Part shown: positions 35,358 to 44,393 of the stretch, piece after piece
Position numbering within the stretch: the stretch's first letter is position 1
How the letters are laid out: each line of letters begins with the position of its first letter
Assembly: GCA_023415305.1 (NCBI GenBank)
Contig: JAEZKZ010000094.1
Span: 62,001 to 126,000 of the forward strand
Direction: 5' to 3'
Length of the DNA stretch: 64,000 nt
Source of the DNA: Bacillota bacterium
Lineage (GTDB): Bacteria > Bacillota > Clostridia > Acetivibrionales > DSM-1351
Program-made: the position numbers and the translations under genes
The notes under the pieces: model-generated
Database searches by the model: none
Told to the model about the DNA's origin: nothing
The model's input: the letters and a program-made list of their open reading frames with translations, nothing else

Positions 35358-36647
35358 TTATTTCTTTGAGTTTTTGATTACCGATAATGCCAAACGGTCA
35401 ATATTAAAATGCTTGTTAAAGACCTCGGAAATATAATCAAAATTCATTGTATCATAAACCTCTAAATAATCAAACATAGTTACACCTTTAAAATATAAAT
35501 TTATAAAGCTTCTGGCTATACTTTCCACGGAATTCATTTGTCTGAGGAATCGCCCTTTTGATGCTTTGAGCAGTCGTTCAAAAGTATCGGGGTTCAAGCC
35601 GTTGTTATGCTGTTTTTTTATTTCCTTTATAAAGCTATCCTTTACAGCCTCAGGGTCTACGGATTCTCCTCCCAGCATTGAATATGCATAACTGCTTTCT
35701 ATTGAAAAGTCGTATTCAAAGCTGGTATTAATCAATCCCTTGTCATAGAGCTCACCGTATAATTCGGAGCTTCTCCCTATAAGCATAGATATTAAAAGCT
35801 TTACAGCCAGTTCATACTTGATGATCTCAGCTCCCTCAAGCTTATAGCTGCTATCCTTAAAGCCCATATAGAAAAGAGGAGTCGCCACAGGCATGTTCTG
35901 TTCCACATAAGCTTTATGAAGTTCTGCATTCTCCTCCGGATATATACGTTTTATCTCGCCATGATTTTCCTTTGAATTAATGTTTTTTTCAACCTGAGCA
36001 AAGACCTCCTCCTTATCAACATCTCCAACAACTGTAATAAGCATGTTAGAAGGATGATAGAAGGTTTCATAACATTTGTACAGCGTGTCCCTTGTTATTT
36101 TGCTGATACTTTCTATGGATCCGGCAATGTCTTTCTTGACCGGATGCTTTTTATAGAAGGCCTCAAGAAGATTAAAAGTAACCCTCCAGCCCGGATTGTC
36201 AAGGTACATGTTAATTTCCTGACCAATTATTCCTTTCTCCCTCTCGACGCTCTCTTCAGTAATGTATGGATTCTGTACAAAATTCAATAGAAGTTCAAAA
36301 TTTTCTGTAAACAGATCAGTGCAGGAAAAAAGATATACTGTCTGGTTGAAACTTGTAAAAGCATTAGGTTTAGAACCCAATGCCGCAAATTTATCCATAA
36401 CACTTCCATCTTTCTGCTCAAACAGCTTGTGTTCCAAAAAGTGAGCAATGCCATCAGGGACCTTTATTGCCTCGGTATCTCCAGGAATAACAAATTTGTT
36501 GTCTATGGAGCCATAGTGAGTCGAGAAGGTTGCATGCTTTTTATTGTAGCCCTTTTTGGGAATTACGATACAGTTCAAGCCGCTGCTGTGTTCGTATCTG
36601 TACATCACTTCGTCATATTTCTTATATTCAAGGGTTTCATATCTCAT
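35358..36647 (-). CDS. M16 family zinc peptidase (YmfH-like, catalytic)
   Basis: A 429-residue insulinase/mitochondrial-processing-like peptidase. The inverted zinc motif is intact: IAHFLEHKLFEQ (HxxEH at about residues 68-72), followed about 76 residues later by a conserved Glu. The preceding gene codes for the inactive partner. In Bacillus the comparable pair ymfF-ymfH is of unclear role. It may be a cytoplasmic heterodimeric peptidase. A GGAGA site precedes the ATG. Confidence 0.88.
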   Translation of the reverse strand: MRYETLEYKKYDEVMYRYEHSSGLNCIVIPKKGYNKKHATFSTHYGSIDNKFVIPGDTEAIKVPDGIAHFLEHKLFEQKDGSVMDKFAALGSKPNAFTSFNQTVYLFSCTDLFTENFELLLNFVQNPYITEESVEREKGIIGQEINMYLDNPGWRVTFNLLEAFYKKHPVKKDIAGSIESISKITRDTLYKCYETFYHPSNMLITVVGDVDKEEVFAQVEKNINSKENHGEIKRIYPEENAELHKAYVEQNMPVATPLFYMGFKDSSYKLEGAEIIKYELAVKLLISMLIGRSSELYGELYDKGLINTSFEYDFSIESSYAYSMLGGESVDPEAVKDSFIKEIKKQHNNGLNPDTFERLLKASKGRFLRQMNSVESIARSFINLYFKGVTMFDYLEVYDTMNFDYISEVFNKHFNIDRLALSVIKNSKK

Positions 36648-36718
36648 ATTGTCTTTTCTCCATTTCTGCCGCCTGACAGCGAGCCAAATCCCAATGTAAC
36701 AGCTATAAAAACCGACTG

Positions 36719-38023
36719 TTATTCTGCTTCATTTTCCTGAGCTGTTAAAAAATAAACAGTATCAAGCTGAATTTTACCAGTAACATTTATTACATCCTGT
36801 TTGGTTACTCTTCTTATTTTGCCAAGAATGCCTTCAATTGTATCGTGTGTCTGTGCCACCAGTTGGCTGAAATTGAAATCCACGACCTGTAATTGGCTAT
36901 CTTTGAGAGCATTAATTCCGGTCTCAAGGGACTTTATTGTGGAATCAAACTCATAATCAGAAATTCTGCCTTCCTTTATTGCATCCAGCTGCTCCAATAT
37001 AAGAGTCTGTGCGCGCTCTTTCTCCTTTATGTCAATACCGCTGCCTATGATCATAAGACCTTTAAACTTTTCAAGCCCGGCAAAAATATAATAAGCCAAT
37101 CCTGCCTTTTCACGGACATTTTGGAATAATTTCGAATGCATTCCGCCTCCAAGAATACTGCTATAAACCATTAAGGCATAATAATCGTCCTCTTTGGGAG
37201 TTATATTAGTCCTGAAGCCCAGCGAAAGCTTTCCCTGTGTTACATCCATTTTATCTTCAAAGTATTTAACCTTATCTACATATTTTTTTACGATACCCGA
37301 AGTCAGACCTTTTGCAACACCCCGGTCCAGGCTTCCGATTCTTTTTCGTATATAATCTATTTCGCTGTCTCCCAGTTCACCGGTAATAAAAATATCAGCA
37401 GGTAATGTAGCAACCTTATCTTTGTAGTGTTTATAAAGTTCTTCTGGCGTTATTTGCTCTATTTGTTCCACAGAGCCATACTCGTATAGACCGAAGGGCT
37501 CCTCCCGGCACATAAGTTCATAACATCTGTCTATGGCATACTGTACTTTGTCATTTGTCCTACTCTCAATCAGCATCTTGAGGTTTGTTTTTTCCTGTTC
37601 AACATACTGAGGATTAAAAGACCCCTCCTTTAGTACCGGCCGATAAATTATGTCAAGAAGGAAATCAAGAGCACCTTTGAAATTACTATGCTCATCATTG
37701 GCATATTTGTCTGAAAGGTACTCGAAATAAAAATGAATTATCTGTCTCTCTCCTTTTTTGCCTATACCACAATCAAAAATCGCTCCGTATAATTCTTCAA
37801 GATACAAGTTTATATCCTTAAGGGTTGGAAGGCTCTGAGTGCCTCTTCTGAGTACCGAAGGAAATAGAGCATTCAAAGCTACTGTGTTGGAATTTAAGTT
37901 ATCCTGAAAGAAAATATTAATGGTATTTGTTTTAAATCTGTTGGACTTAATGTTGTATACTGAAATACCATTTACTTCGAACAGCTTGTTTAGGTTCTCC
38001 TTAACTTTTACGGCGTCTGTCAT
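36719..38023 (-). CDS. M16-like protein, non-catalytic partner (YmfF-like)
   Basis: A 434-residue M16-fold protein without HxxEH: the equivalent helix reads LNALFPSVLRRGTQ. The rest of the fold (KLSLGFRTNI, ILGGGMHSKLFQNVREKAGLAY) is well kept, as in M16 partner subunits. The start is the ATG at 38023, whose ribosome-binding site (GGAGGCTAAT) belongs to repeat copy B. The open frame runs on into the repeat for 19 more codons and should not be taken as protein. It forms an operon with the catalytic partner, 71 bases downstream. Confidence 0.87.
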   Translation of the reverse strand: MTDAVKVKENLNKLFEVNGISVYNIKSNRFKTNTINIFFQDNLNSNTVALNALFPSVLRRGTQSLPTLKDINLYLEELYGAIFDCGIGKKGERQIIHFYFEYLSDKYANDEHSNFKGALDFLLDIIYRPVLKEGSFNPQYVEQEKTNLKMLIESRTNDKVQYAIDRCYELMCREEPFGLYEYGSVEQIEQITPEELYKHYKDKVATLPADIFITGELGDSEIDYIRKRIGSLDRGVAKGLTSGIVKKYVDKVKYFEDKMDVTQGKLSLGFRTNITPKEDDYYALMVYSSILGGGMHSKLFQNVREKAGLAYYIFAGLEKFKGLMIIGSGIDIKEKERAQTLILEQLDAIKEGRISDYEFDSTIKSLETGINALKDSQLQVVDFNFSQLVAQTHDTIEGILGKIRRVTKQDVINVTGKIQLDTVYFLTAQENEAE

Positions 38024-38319
38024 ATTAGCCTCCATGAGCCGCTTAGCGGCCACAAAATATTTATGAAAACTTCTCCCCATATCCGCTATAACGAGGCTCC
38101 TACCTCGTTGAAACGCCTCAAGGTAACAAAATTTTTCTACAATCGAAAAATTTTATCTGAACCAGAGCGTTATAAGGCGAATAAAGGAGGTTAATTGGCC
38201 ATGTGCGCTTTCAAAGTATTGAAAATACTTTAGTATTGAAAATACTTTAGTATTGAAAATACTTTGGTATTGAAAATACTTTGGTATTGATAAATACTTT
38301 GAATATTTCGCACGGCCAT
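38024..38319 (-). repeat. RBS-carrying intergenic repeat, copy B (before the M16-like gene)
   Basis: The same layout as copy A: GGAGGTTAAT inverted ends (38185-38195 and 38024-38033, one mismatch), the GCCGCTAAGCGGC hairpin, and the outer ATGGCCGTGCG. Two additions distinguish it. An insert of about 80 bp (38092-38170) is flanked by TATAA direct repeats and contains two hairpins. Five 17-bp palindromic units at 38215-38300 fill the outer arm. In mRNA sense an ATG at 38319 opens a 29-codon frame through these units. Confidence 0.8.
38215..38300. repeat. Tandem array of five 17-bp palindromic units
   Basis: AGTATTGAAAATACTTT and close variants occur five times in a row, the last one base longer. 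Each unit is near-palindromic (AAAGTATT and AATACTTT). They lie inside repeat copy B. Confidence 0.9.
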
Positions 38320-38366
38320 AAATTCCAGGTTAGTTTGGAAGACGAGTGATAGTGAAGTCTTTCAAG

Positions 38367-38540
38367 CTAACCTCCATGAGCCGCTTAGCGGCCACAAAAT
38401 GTAATGAAATGCACCTGCGCGCATGAAGCGTACACAATCAGTAATGAAAAGACATGTATTGGCTTTTCGCTGCGTGAAAGTCATGATGACTTTCTACAGG
38501 TTATTTTCACGCTATCTCCACTTTCCGGCATGAAAAATTA
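38367..38540 (-). repeat. RBS-carrying repeat, copy C, with structured flank
   Basis: It has the conserved part only: CTAACCTCCATGAGCCGC at 38367-38384 and CACAAAATGTAATGAAAT to 38410. The flank to about 38540 has long hairpins, including GAAAGTCATGATGACTTTC. In mRNA sense the GGAGG is followed by a TTG that opens only 11 codons (to TAA near 38333), which may be the remains of a lost gene. Confidence 0.6.
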
Positions 38541-38718
38541 ACCATAAAAACTCACGCCATACATTCTAATTAACATAAAACAGTGCGTTTACTTCCATTA
38601 TTTCAAAAATTAAGCATACATATATAGTATAATAAAAAATACTGTATATATTCAATATAATCACAAATACTATTCTTTGATAAATTAATTTTCCGATCGC
38701 TAACAGGAGGAAGTATTT

Positions 38719-38892
38719 ATGAGTAGAAAAAGTAGAAAATATGCCAGACCATCCAGGAAAAGTACTCCTTCGGCAACCGAGAGCTATGATACAGAGTATA
38801 CCCTTTCAACTTCGCAAGCAATGGGAATTTTAGGCGTAACATTTCTGGTGGGCCTTACAGCAGGAAAACTGATTGACATGTGTAGAAAATAG
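38719..38892 (+). CDS. Small basic membrane-anchored protein, 57 residues
   Basis: A 57-codon ORF with a strong AGGAGG site eight bases before the ATG, ending in a perfect bidirectional terminator. The N-terminal 30 residues are basic and Ser/Thr-rich (SRKSRKYARPSRK), and residues about 33-51 are hydrophobic (AMGILGVTFLVGLTAG). It thus looks like a single-span protein with a positively charged cytoplasmic tail. I do not recognise a family. The full set of expression signals makes it likely to be real. Confidence 0.65.
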   Translation: MSRKSRKYARPSRKSTPSATESYDTEYTLSTSQAMGILGVTFLVGLTAGKLIDMCRK

Positions 38893-38893
38893 T

Positions 38894-38944
38894 AAAAAAG
38901 AATTCACTACGCTCAGATTATTGTTGCGAAGTGAATTCTTTTTT
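38894..38944. terminator. Bidirectional intrinsic terminator
   Basis: AAAAAAGAATTCACT (38894-38908) pairs perfectly with 38930-38944. It serves the small plus-strand gene and the export operon on the minus strand. Confidence 0.9.
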
Positions 38945-39001
38945 CATCTAAAAAGCATCCGTTACAGAAAATATAAACTTCTGCCTTATGAATTTTTAAA
39001 A

Positions 39002-40213
39002 CTATTCATATCTCAAGGATTCAATAGGATCAAGGTCTGCTGCTCTCTTTGCAGGATAAACTCCGAACAGCAGTCCGAGTGCTACCGATCCAAGGAATGC
39101 AAGAACTACTACTGTTATGTCAACAGTTGGCGGTATGGTAAGAGCACTTGATATAACGAAGCCTGCAAGAATACCCAATAAAATCCCCACTGAGCCGCTT
39201 ATTCCTGTTAAAATAATTGATTCGGTTATAAACTGAAAGACTATGTCTATCTTCCTTGCACCAAGCGCTTTTCGGACACCTATTTCCCTTATACGCTCAG
39301 TAACCGATACAAGGAGAATATTGACAATTCCAATACCGCCAACTACCAGGGTAATAACTGCAACAACCAGCAATACTGATGAAACTATACCCAGCATGGA
39401 ATTAAGCTGTTCCTGTAAATCGGATAAAAATTCCACATAATATTTATCCTTGTTTCCATGCTTCTGCTCCAGAATACGGATCATCTTGTCGGCAATTTTC
39501 TTTAAAGCCGCAGGATCTCGCTCTTCAACAGTAGCATACATATAATTCAGTTCATCTGCCCATGGGTAGTTGGCTTGTAGGGTAGTCAAAGGAATTGTCA
39601 GTGCAACACTTTGACTCTCATACATCATATCGCCGAAAATAGAACTCTCTTTCTTTTCGACTCCGATAACAGTTAGATTCAGTGAACCTCCATAATTAAG
39701 TTTAACCCTCAGCTTTTGACCTATTGGATTAACATTTTTAAATTGTGCTCTGGCAAAATCTTCTTTTATGACAACAACGTTTGACCTCATTGTATTGTCT
39801 ACATCGTTAATCATTCTACCCTGAGACATTTCAACTGGCATTATGTCATTATATTGTGAAGAAATTCCATTGATACTTGCATTTCTGGTCTTGTCTCCAA
39901 GTCGAATTGTACCGGAACTACCCATTGATGTACCAACATTCTTTACTTCCTCTACCTTGGCAATTGCTTTTAAATCGTCATTCTTAAGTACATCGTTTGA
40001 TGTTATAGTTCCTGATTTATATGAAACGGCTATAACATTAGCTCCGATTTTTGCAAATTCATTATCCATATACCTTTGAGTTGCATTCCCGATAGCTACA
40101 ATTGTAATAACGGAAAATACACCCATAACAATACCAATCATTGTTAAAATGGAACGGAGCTTATTGGCTCGAAGGCTGGATAATGCTTGCTTAAAGCTTT
40201 CAATAATATTCAT
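39002..40213 (-). CDS. MacB-type ABC transporter permease
   Basis: A 403-residue permease with the MacB layout: one N-terminal span (about 20-43), an extracellular domain of about 220 residues, and three C-terminal spans. It ends with the family motif DLDPIESLRYE. The operon also supplies an ATPase and a membrane-fusion protein. Such systems export antibiotics, peptides or lipoproteins. It is the last gene, 19 bases after the MFP gene. Confidence 0.92.
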   Translation of the reverse strand: MNIIESFKQALSSLRANKLRSILTMIGIVMGVFSVITIVAIGNATQRYMDNEFAKIGANVIAVSYKSGTITSNDVLKNDDLKAIAKVEEVKNVGTSMGSSGTIRLGDKTRNASINGISSQYNDIMPVEMSQGRMINDVDNTMRSNVVVIKEDFARAQFKNVNPIGQKLRVKLNYGGSLNLTVIGVEKKESSIFGDMMYESQSVALTIPLTTLQANYPWADELNYMYATVEERDPAALKKIADKMIRILEQKHGNKDKYYVEFLSDLQEQLNSMLGIVSSVLLVVAVITLVVGGIGIVNILLVSVTERIREIGVRKALGARKIDIVFQFITESIILTGISGSVGILLGILAGFVISSALTIPPTVDITVVVLAFLGSVALGLLFGVYPAKRAADLDPIESLRYE

Positions 40214-40232
40214 TGTCTATTTACCCCATCCT

Positions 40233-41561
40233 TTATTCTCCGACAAGCTTAACTCTGGCACCATCCTTAAACGTAGCCTTTGGACCAACTACTACAAAAT
40301 CTCCCACTTTAACTTCTCCTGTTTTTATTTCAGCCTTCATGTCGGAAGTGTTGCCAATTTCTACAGGAACTTTACGCATGGTCATTTTGTCCTTGTCAAC
40401 AATATAGACAAAGTTATTGCCATCCTTATCGGGACTGAGCATATCCAGCTGTATTGTAGGTATACTCTTCAAGTCTACTGTTTTAATATCACAATCGACA
40501 CTAATACCAGGTTTTATAGCCTCTGTAATGTTATCTATACTTACAATTACCTGTATTACTGTTTCCTGACTGCCTGAATTATTTGTATTTTTACTTGCCA
40601 CAGGTGAAATACTCTTGACTTTTCCGGTTACCTTCTCTTTTTCAGGTATTGAATCCCCGGTAATATCTACTGTCTGACCGGGCTTAATCAGCTTGGAACT
40701 ATATTCATTAATATTAAGCTTTACTTCAAGTTTATTTGGATTAACAACAGTGTACACAGTCTGACCGTTTGGAGTGAAGGCAGCCTCGTTAACATTAACC
40801 TGTGATGCAACACCGTCCATTGCAGCATACATAGCATCAGTGTACTTTTTGATTTTACTTTCCAGATCCATAACAGTTAACTCACTATTTTTAACTACCA
40901 GCTCCTGACTCTCAATATCAATTTGCTTTGTACTTTTTGATTTATGAGCAGAGCTAACATTGTCATTCTCGGCCTGAAGTTTCAGTTGGGCGCTTTTTAG
41001 TGCTTCCTCGGCATCTTTCACCTTATTTTCTGAAGCATCAAGCTCACTCTTAGAAATTGCATCCATGCCATAAAGTGCTTTATTATCTTCATAAGCCTTT
41101 ACTGCGTTATCTAATGCTCTCTGAGCTGAAGCAACGCTGTTTTCTGCAAGCTTATGTGAATTCTGAGCTGACGAAACACTTAATGCAGGGTCGGAAAGTT
41201 TAAGCTTCTGCAATGTAAGTTCATCGGTCCTCTTTTTTATCTTTGCCTGTTCCAGCTGCATGTTTAAGGTATCAAAGTCAAACTGGAGAAGCTGTTGACC
41301 TTTTTTTACAATATCGTTTTGCTTAATGTACAGCTTTGTTACCTTTACAGGTGTATCAAGATATACTTCTGATTTTTCAACTTCTGTTACTGTTCCGTTT
41401 GCAGAAATAGTAGAGCTTATATCATCGTTTACTATTTCTGCAACGTTTACCGAGAATACGGGACCTGAGCCTGCAGAACCCGAATTTTTAACTATGGCAG
41501 CTGCAATTAACGCAACAACCAGTACTCCTACGCATATTCCAATAACTATCTTCTTTTTCAT
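40233..41561 (-). CDS. Membrane fusion protein of the MacA/RND type
   Basis: A 442-residue protein with one N-terminal span (about 5-27). A lipoyl/barrel-sandwich part is split by a long coiled-coil hairpin (about 100-245, Lys/Glu/Ala-rich), and beta-barrel and membrane-proximal domains follow. It would link the MacB-like permease to outside partners. No outer-membrane protein is expected in a Gram-positive cell, so it probably acts as an extracytoplasmic adaptor. Confidence 0.9.
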   Translation of the reverse strand: MKKKIVIGICVGVLVVALIAAAIVKNSGSAGSGPVFSVNVAEIVNDDISSTISANGTVTEVEKSEVYLDTPVKVTKLYIKQNDIVKKGQQLLQFDFDTLNMQLEQAKIKKRTDELTLQKLKLSDPALSVSSAQNSHKLAENSVASAQRALDNAVKAYEDNKALYGMDAISKSELDASENKVKDAEEALKSAQLKLQAENDNVSSAHKSKSTKQIDIESQELVVKNSELTVMDLESKIKKYTDAMYAAMDGVASQVNVNEAAFTPNGQTVYTVVNPNKLEVKLNINEYSSKLIKPGQTVDITGDSIPEKEKVTGKVKSISPVASKNTNNSGSQETVIQVIVSIDNITEAIKPGISVDCDIKTVDLKSIPTIQLDMLSPDKDGNNFVYIVDKDKMTMRKVPVEIGNTSDMKAEIKTGEVKVGDFVVVGPKATFKDGARVKLVGE

Positions 41562-41586
41562 TTTAAATATTTACCCCCAATATGTA

Positions 41587-42318
41587 CTAATTCAATAAAG
41601 CAGCAGACTTAACTTCATTATAGCCACCAAAAGCTGCAATGACTATAAGCAATATTACCATTACCAGGTATGCCTTCTTATTATCGACCTTACTGACAGT
41701 TGCAACACCAATAGAAGCACATACAAAATACCAGATATTAAATACATCCAGACTCCTTGCTGCTCCGAAAATAAAGCTGCCCTTCATATCCGGCATGAAC
41801 GCTGCCAGACTAGTATATGTAACATCTGAATATGTTCCGGTTAATTGAATGGCTATCACGGATACAATTGCACCTAAAACTGTTATAACTGAAGAGTATC
41901 CCATAACGGATAAAACCTGCTTGAAACGGCCCTGACCTTTAAATATTTTTAATACCAACCACACCACCAGGGCTTCAACCAATAAAATCAGACCTGCCAT
42001 AACACCTCCAATAACTGGAGTTGAGATAACAGAACCATTTAATATATTTTCAAACATTTCAGGTGAAATCTGCATACCCATATTGGCATAGGTTGTTTCC
42101 AATGTGGTTCTCAAGTATTCCTTAAACATTGGAAAGGTCCCTAACATCATTATGGCAGGAGCAATTGCCGTCAATATGATTCCTAACAGCACTCTTGGCT
42201 TCTGTTCCAATTCATACATCAATCTTCCAGGTGAAAAAACAGCACTGATTACTCTTTGAAATACATTCATTTTTGATGTGTTCCCGTTATCGGGTGCAAT
42301 TACTAAATTATCACTCAT
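41587..42318 (-). CDS. Yip1-family membrane protein
   Basis: A 243-residue membrane protein with five likely spans in the arrangement of Yip1 domains. The segment FSPGRLMYELEQKPRVLLG precedes the first span, and LKIFKGQGRFKQVLSVMGYSS lies in the cytoplasmic loop. In bacteria its function is unknown, but it often accompanies ABC exporters, as here between the ATPase and the MFP. Confidence 0.8.
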   Translation of the reverse strand: MSDNLVIAPDNGNTSKMNVFQRVISAVFSPGRLMYELEQKPRVLLGIILTAIAPAIMMLGTFPMFKEYLRTTLETTYANMGMQISPEMFENILNGSVISTPVIGGVMAGLILLVEALVVWLVLKIFKGQGRFKQVLSVMGYSSVITVLGAIVSVIAIQLTGTYSDVTYTSLAAFMPDMKGSFIFGAARSLDVFNIWYFVCASIGVATVSKVDNKKAYLVMVILLIVIAAFGGYNEVKSAALLN

Positions 42319-42450
42319 AAAAGTCTCCTCTATAAGAAAATTTTAACAATTGAATTTGAAAAAAATTAAAAAGCTATATATTAAGCCTTTAATTTATTCC
42401 TTTACTTTTACTTCTAATCTTACTTTATTACATCTTACTTTTTTACACCT

Positions 42451-43185
42451 TTACTTAACTTCCTCAAGCTGGAATTTGGAAAGTACCTGCTTTGCATCCA
42501 GAGGGTTTTTTACAAGCTCATCAGCTTTTAAGAAACCATCTCTAAACCGCAGAACTCTTTTCGTGTGTTCAGCTATATCCGGCTCATGTGTTACAAGCAC
42601 TATCGTTACTCCTTCCTTGTTGAGGTCTTGAAATACAGCCATTATCTCTTCACTTGAAGTACTGTCAAGGTTACCCGTTGGTTCGTCTGCAAGAATAATA
42701 GCAGGTGAATTTACAAGTGCTCTGGCAATAGCTACTCTTTGCTTCTGACCTCCGGACATTTCATTTGGTTTATGATGCATTCTCTCGGCCAATCCAACTC
42801 TTTCAAGTGCAGCAGTAGCCTTTTTACGCCTTTCCTTTGAACCGATACCTGCATAAATCATGGGCAGCTCAACGTTTTGTAACGCGGTTATCCTTGGTAA
42901 CAGGTTAAAAGACTGGAATACAAAGCCTATTTTTAAATTTCTTATCTTGGCAAGTTCTCCCTCATTCAGAGAAGATATATTTACTCCATCAAGCCAATAC
43001 TCGCCTTTTGTAGATCTGTCAAGGCATCCTATTATATTCATCAGAGTGGATTTCCCAGAGCCCGAAGGTCCCATTATAGCCACAAATTCTTTTTTGTCTA
43101 TGTCTATATTGGCATTTTTAAGAGCTTCGACTTCGATATGACCATTTTTATAAGTCTTACCTAAATTCTTCATGGAAATAATCAA
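42451..43185 (-). CDS. ABC transporter ATP-binding protein (MacB/LolD type)
   Basis: A 244-residue ATPase of the MacB/LolD exporter class. Walker A GPSGSGKST, the signature MSGGQKQRVAIARAL, Walker B IILADEPTGNLDS and the H-loop VTHEPD are intact. I place the start at the TTG at 43185, nine bases after AGGAGG; the frame upstream overlaps the ribosome-binding site. It is the first gene of the four-gene export operon. Confidence 0.93.
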   Translation of the reverse strand: MIISMKNLGKTYKNGHIEVEALKNANIDIDKKEFVAIMGPSGSGKSTLMNIIGCLDRSTKGEYWLDGVNISSLNEGELAKIRNLKIGFVFQSFNLLPRITALQNVELPMIYAGIGSKERRKKATAALERVGLAERMHHKPNEMSGGQKQRVAIARALVNSPAIILADEPTGNLDSTSSEEIMAVFQDLNKEGVTIVLVTHEPDIAEHTKRVLRFRDGFLKADELVKNPLDAKQVLSKFQLEEVK

Positions 43186-43226
43186 AGCTATGTTTCCTCC
43201 TTTCAAAAATATATATTTTTTATTTT

Positions 43227-43252
43227 AAAACTCAATTTTAGGATAGAGTTTT
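43227..43252 (-). terminator. Weak terminator-like hairpin after hypE
   Basis: AAAACTC (43227-43233) and GAGTTTT (43246-43252) form a 7-bp stem overlapping the end of hypE. The following tract on the minus strand is A-rich rather than T-rich, so it may only weaken readthrough from hyp into the exporter. Confidence 0.3.
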
Positions 43253-44263
43253 TTAGCAAATTCTTGGCAGTTGATCTCCAGCCAACAGCTTAATTATTCG
43301 TGTTCCTCCGCTTAAAGCCTTCAGAATCACCTTTGCTTCCCCTTCATTAATGACTTCACCAATGATTGAAGCGTCTTTACCATACTTATTGTTCCTAATA
43401 ACTTCCAGCACCCTTTCGGCCTGATCTCCCGGTACGAATATCAACAGCTTTCCTTCATTTGCCATGTAAATAGGATCCATACCCAGGAGTTCGCAAACCC
43501 CTTGTACTTCTCTTTTAATCGGAAGCTTCTCTTCATCTATGCTGATGGTAACATTACTCTGTACTGCAATCTCATTAAGAGTGGTTGCAACTCCGCCTCT
43601 GGTGGGGTCCCTGAGCACATGGATATCGGAAGCAGCTTCAAGCATGTCTTTAACAAGTCCAGACAGCGGAGCACAATCGCTTTTAATTTCAGCCTGAAAG
43701 CCCATATTTTCTCTCTCAAGAAGTATGCAGCTGCCGTGGTCCCCTATAGTTCCCGAAATAATTATTTTATCTCCGATTCTGGCATTTCTTCCTGAAATAT
43801 CAATATCTTCAGGCAATACACCTATACCTGAAGTGTTGATAAATATTTTATCAACCGCACCCTTCTGAACTACCTTTGTATCGCCTGTTACAATTTTAAC
43901 ACCGCATTCCTTCGCTGTTATACTCATGGCTTCAACAATTTTTTCAAGTTCGTCCATACTGAAGCCTTCTTCAATGATAAAGCCGCAGCTAAGATATAAT
44001 GGCGTTGACCCGCTGGTTGCCAGGTCGTTAACAGTACCACATACTGCCAATTTACCTATGTTCCCACCCTTGAAAAATATTGGAGTAACTACAAAACTGT
44101 CAGTGGTAAAAACAATATTTCGTGCATTTCCCATATTAAGCCTTGCTGAATCATCTCCTGCTGAAAGAATTTCATTGTTAAAGTACTTTTTAAATATATT
44201 TTCTATTAGGGCAAGCGTTGCTGAACCTCCGCTTCCGTGTGCCAGTGTTATTATGTTATCCAT
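43253..44263 (-). CDS. hypE: HypE, hydrogenase maturation (CN ligand)
   Basis: A 336-residue HypE that dehydrates the thiocarboxamide on its C-terminal Cys to make the cyanide ligands of the [NiFe] centre. AHGSGGSAT, GDTKVVQKG and LRDPTRGG are typical, and the chain ends PRIC with the essential terminal Cys. It is the last gene of hypF-hypC-hypD-hypE. Confidence 0.96.
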   Translation of the reverse strand: MDNIITLAHGSGGSATLALIENIFKKYFNNEILSAGDDSARLNMGNARNIVFTTDSFVVTPIFFKGGNIGKLAVCGTVNDLATSGSTPLYLSCGFIIEEGFSMDELEKIVEAMSITAKECGVKIVTGDTKVVQKGAVDKIFINTSGIGVLPEDIDISGRNARIGDKIIISGTIGDHGSCILLERENMGFQAEIKSDCAPLSGLVKDMLEAASDIHVLRDPTRGGVATTLNEIAVQSNVTISIDEEKLPIKREVQGVCELLGMDPIYMANEGKLLIFVPGDQAERVLEVIRNNKYGKDASIIGEVINEGEAKVILKALSGGTRIIKLLAGDQLPRIC

Positions 44264-44393
44264 TTGGTATTGGGCTGCCTCCTTATACTGTCAATCTAAT
44301 ACTTTTATTATAGAAAAAAAATTACCACGTTTATTATTTAATTCGCCATTTCTCATACTGATTGCGGTGTAAACCCTTAATTTTTTGATAATA

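Noticed and set aside
36719..38080. N-terminal extension of the M16-like protein into the repeat; the same for ribF and truB.
   Set aside because: The extra codons are repeat sequence, and the GGAGG site lies inside them, so the start must be the later ATG.
38215..38300. Possible CRISPR-like array.
   Set aside because: Units are directly adjacent with no unique spacers, and there are no cas genes.
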